A DNA stretch of 64,000 nucleotides, taken from Bradyrhizobium sp. dw_411. GTDB taxonomy: Bacteria > Pseudomonadota > Alphaproteobacteria > Rhizobiales > Xanthobacteraceae. The notes under the pieces are model-generated. The model saw only the letters and a list, made by a program, of their open reading frames with translations, was not told the origin of the DNA and searched no databases. The position numbers were made by a program, and so were the translations under genes. The stretch spans positions 1 through 64,000 of the forward strand of contig NZ_JAAVUY010000009.1 in NCBI RefSeq assembly GCF_018449695.1, given 5' to 3'. Positions 62,428 through 64,000 of this stretch are shown here, in pieces; positions within the stretch are counted from its first letter, which is position 1; every line of letters starts with the position of its first letter.

Positions 62428-63291
62428 TCACGCGGCGCCGGTCGCGACCGGCGGTCCGTCAGGCAGGCCCCATTCGGACCACGAGCCGTCGTAAAGTGCT
62501 GAGCCACGCACGCCCAGCCGATACAGCGCCAGCGTCACCACCAGCGCGGAAACACCGGAGCCGCAGGTCGTCACGGTCGGCTTGGCCAGATCGACGCCCG
62601 CGCTCCTGAAGGCCTCTCGCAGATCGTCCAGCGATTTCATCGCGCCAGTTGTAGCATCGAACAATCCCGCATAGGGCACGCTGCGACTGCCGGGAATGTG
62701 ACCGGGACGCAGACCCGGACGCGGTTCGGCCACGCTGCCTTCAAAGCGCTGATACGGCCGCGCGTCGATCAACTGCTCGGCGTGCGTCGCGAGATTGCCG
62801 ACCAACTGCTGCTGGCTGCGTACATAAGACGGATCGAACCTGGCCTGAAATTTTCCGGGCTTGGGGGTGACCTGACCGGAATGCGTGGGACGGCCTTCGC
62901 GCAGCCATTTCTTCAAGCCGCCGTCGAGCACCTTCACATTGGGATGGCCGAACGCCAGGAACATCCACCACACCCGGGGGGCGGCAACCCAGCCCCCGGC
63001 ATCATAAACGACCACGGTATCGCCGGAGGAAATGCCGAGCGCTGAGACGTCGCGCGCGAATTGCTCGGCGGCCGGAAACATATGCGGCCGCGCGTCGTTC
63101 CGATCGGCGATGTGATCGACATCGAAAAACACCGCACCCGGAAGATGCGCGGCGAGATAATCGTCCACCGGCAGCGGCAACACGCCGGGCAATTTGAAGC
63201 TCGCGTCGATGATTTTGGTCTTGGGATCATCGAGACGGGCGGCGAGCCAGTCGGTGGAGACTAGCGGATCGTCGGCGGTGGGTGATGTCAT
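62428..63291 (-). CDS. sseA: 3-mercaptopyruvate / thiosulfate sulfurtransferase
   Basis: A 287-residue two-domain rhodanese. The inactive N-terminal domain (DYLAAHLPGAVFFDVDHIADR) and the catalytic C-terminal domain with Cys243 in the CGSGVSA loop are both present. CGSG followed by V(S/T)A is the 3-mercaptopyruvate-type loop, so SseA is favoured. The enzyme transfers sulfane sulfur from mercaptopyruvate to a thiol acceptor. ATG at 63291 is the normal start. A single-domain rhodanese follows upstream. Confidence 0.9.
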   Translation of the reverse strand: MTSPTADDPLVSTDWLAARLDDPKTKIIDASFKLPGVLPLPVDDYLAAHLPGAVFFDVDHIADRNDARPHMFPAAEQFARDVSALGISSGDTVVVYDAGGWVAAPRVWWMFLAFGHPNVKVLDGGLKKWLREGRPTHSGQVTPKPGKFQARFDPSYVRSQQQLVGNLATHAEQLIDARPYQRFEGSVAEPRPGLRPGHIPGSRSVPYAGLFDATTGAMKSLDDLREAFRSAGVDLAKPTVTTCGSGVSALVVTLALYRLGVRGSALYDGSWSEWGLPDGPPVATGAA

Positions 63292-63306
63292 TGGAAAATC
63301 CTCGTT

Positions 63307-63402
63307 GTCATTCCGGGATGTGTGCAAAGCACACAGACCCGGAATCCAGAAAACGTCTGCGAGATTCCGGGTTCGTCCGCTTTGCGGACGCCCCGGAATG
63401 AC
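63307..63402. repeat. Dispersed repeat, family F
   Basis: An inverted repeat beginning GTCATTCCGGGATGTGTGC and ending GCCCCGGAATGAC, with inner hairpins (GCAAAGCACAC and GTCCGCTTTGCGGAC). A related copy is at 63842-63962. Confidence 0.8.
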
Positions 63403-63411
63403 GGTGCCCCT

Positions 63412-63828
63412 TCATCCCTTCGGCTGCTTCGGCTCGAATTTCTCGACCGGACCGCCGGCGTCGCGCCAGGCGGCGAATCCGCCTGCGATATGCGCCACCG
63501 GTTTCAGTCCCATATCGTCGGCGGTCTTCGCCGCCAGCGCCGAGCGCATGCCGCCGGCGCAGTGAAAGATGAATTTCTTGTCGCTCTGGAAGATCGGCTT
63601 GGCATAGGGACTGGCCGGATCGATCCAGAATTCCAGCATACCGCGGGTGCAGGAGAACGCGCCGGGGATCCGTCCGTCGCGCTCGATCTCGCGGGGATCG
63701 CGGATATCGACGATCACGACATCATCGCTCTGCGCGGCCTTGATCGCCTCCGCCGCGCTTAGGGTTTCGATCTGCGCGTTGGCCTCGTCGACCAGGGACT
63801 TGATGCCGCGATGGATGGTTTGGGGCAT
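63412..63828 (-). CDS. Single-domain rhodanese
   Basis: A 138-residue rhodanese-like protein with active Cys90 in FHCAGGMRS and the conserved VIVDIRDPREIERDGRIPGA. It may handle sulfane sulfur together with the neighbouring sseA. ATG at 63828 follows GGAG by about nine bases. Confidence 0.88.
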   Translation of the reverse strand: MPQTIHRGIKSLVDEANAQIETLSAAEAIKAAQSDDVVIVDIRDPREIERDGRIPGAFSCTRGMLEFWIDPASPYAKPIFQSDKKFIFHCAGGMRSALAAKTADDMGLKPVAHIAGGFAAWRDAGGPVEKFEPKQPKG

Positions 63829-63841
63829 TGAATTTAACTCC

Positions 63842-63962
63842 GTCATTCCAGGATCGTCCGAAGGACGAGACCCGGAATCTCGATCGAGTTTCCCTCAGCT
63901 CGAGATTCCCCGATGTGCATAGCACATCTGAGGTTCGCGTTGCGCGCGCCCCGGAATGACGA
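63842..63962. repeat. Dispersed repeat, family F
   Basis: A second family F element (GTCATTCCAGGATC ... GCCCCGGAATGAC) with an inner GTCCGAAGGAC hairpin, lying between two minus-strand genes. Confidence 0.75.
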
Positions 63963-63971
63963 GAAGTAATT

Positions 63972-64000
63972 TTACCGCACCAATTCCTTCATCGCTCCTT
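63972..64000 (-). CDS. C-terminal end of a further gene (partial)
   Basis: The last bases, read on the minus strand, give ...GAMKELVR followed by TAA. This is the plausible C-terminus of a gene whose body lies beyond the window. Too short to identify. Confidence 0.3.

Overview
The window looks like a chromosomal segment of a GC-rich alphaproteobacterium of the Bradyrhizobium / Rhodopseudomonas group. This rests on gene content (a PmtA-type phosphatidylethanolamine methyltransferase, a FixK/FNR box, an Irr-type iron control element before bfr, an extensin-like lipoprotein, several DUF families typical of the order) and on many short dispersed palindromic repeats of the kind common in those genomes. 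The genus is an inference. I saw no rRNA, tRNA, CRISPR array or transposase.

Layout. 0-16 kb: cell-surface genes. Two large paralogous autotransporters (79-3732 and 10128-13742) share a beta-barrel; the second carries a complete two-lobed pepsin-like aspartic protease domain in its passenger. Between and after them lie a TIGR03032-like protein, a GluR0-like ligand-gated potassium channel, a DyP peroxidase, an extensin-like lipoprotein, a 27-residue membrane peptide, a DUF2147 protein, a small Cys-containing secreted protein and a FecR-domain protein. 16-31 kb: NUDIX hydrolase, membrane-lipid genes (psd, a class III aminotransferase, a DUF962/Mpo1-like membrane protein, pmtA, a GT4 glycosyltransferase), an L,D-transpeptidase, DUF4403, a LivK-like binding protein, two PRC-barrel proteins, a formyltransferase and an OmpR/EnvZ-type two-component pair. 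34-39 kb: a thiamine operon, thiO-thiS-thiG-thiE-thiC, behind a recognisable promoter and a TPP riboswitch whose closing stem lies next to the ribosome binding site of thiO.

The most unusual locus is 38.87-41.88 kb. The last 101 bp of thiC before its final codons are repeated perfectly 2.9 kb downstream, with the rest of the thiC 3' end and a probable terminator. The DNA between holds a compact three-gene cassette: a 76-residue protein resembling the N-terminal propeptide-like region of the next gene, a cytoplasmic S8 (subtilisin-like) protease with an intact catalytic triad, and a two-helix membrane protein resembling 2TM effectors. It has the features of a small horizontally acquired protease / inhibitor / membrane-effector module, possibly anti-phage defence or self-killing, integrated at the 3' end of thiC without its own integrase. 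The function is inferred, not shown.

42-64 kb: mostly small secreted or accessory genes and housekeeping functions. These include a degenerate archaemetzincin-like protein that has lost its zinc ligands, an EipA-like protein, a Rid protein, an SseB-C-like protein, a J-domain protein, an SDR, a Fis-type HTH protein, a collagen-like protein with 29 uninterrupted Gly-X-Y triplets, bfd and bfr with an Irr-type operator, a Crp/Fnr regulator sharing a FixK box with a divergent 54-residue ORF, an MltB-like transglycosylase with ettA, a D-2-hydroxyacid dehydrogenase, a second L,D-transpeptidase and two sulfurtransferases. The window ends inside a further minus-strand gene.
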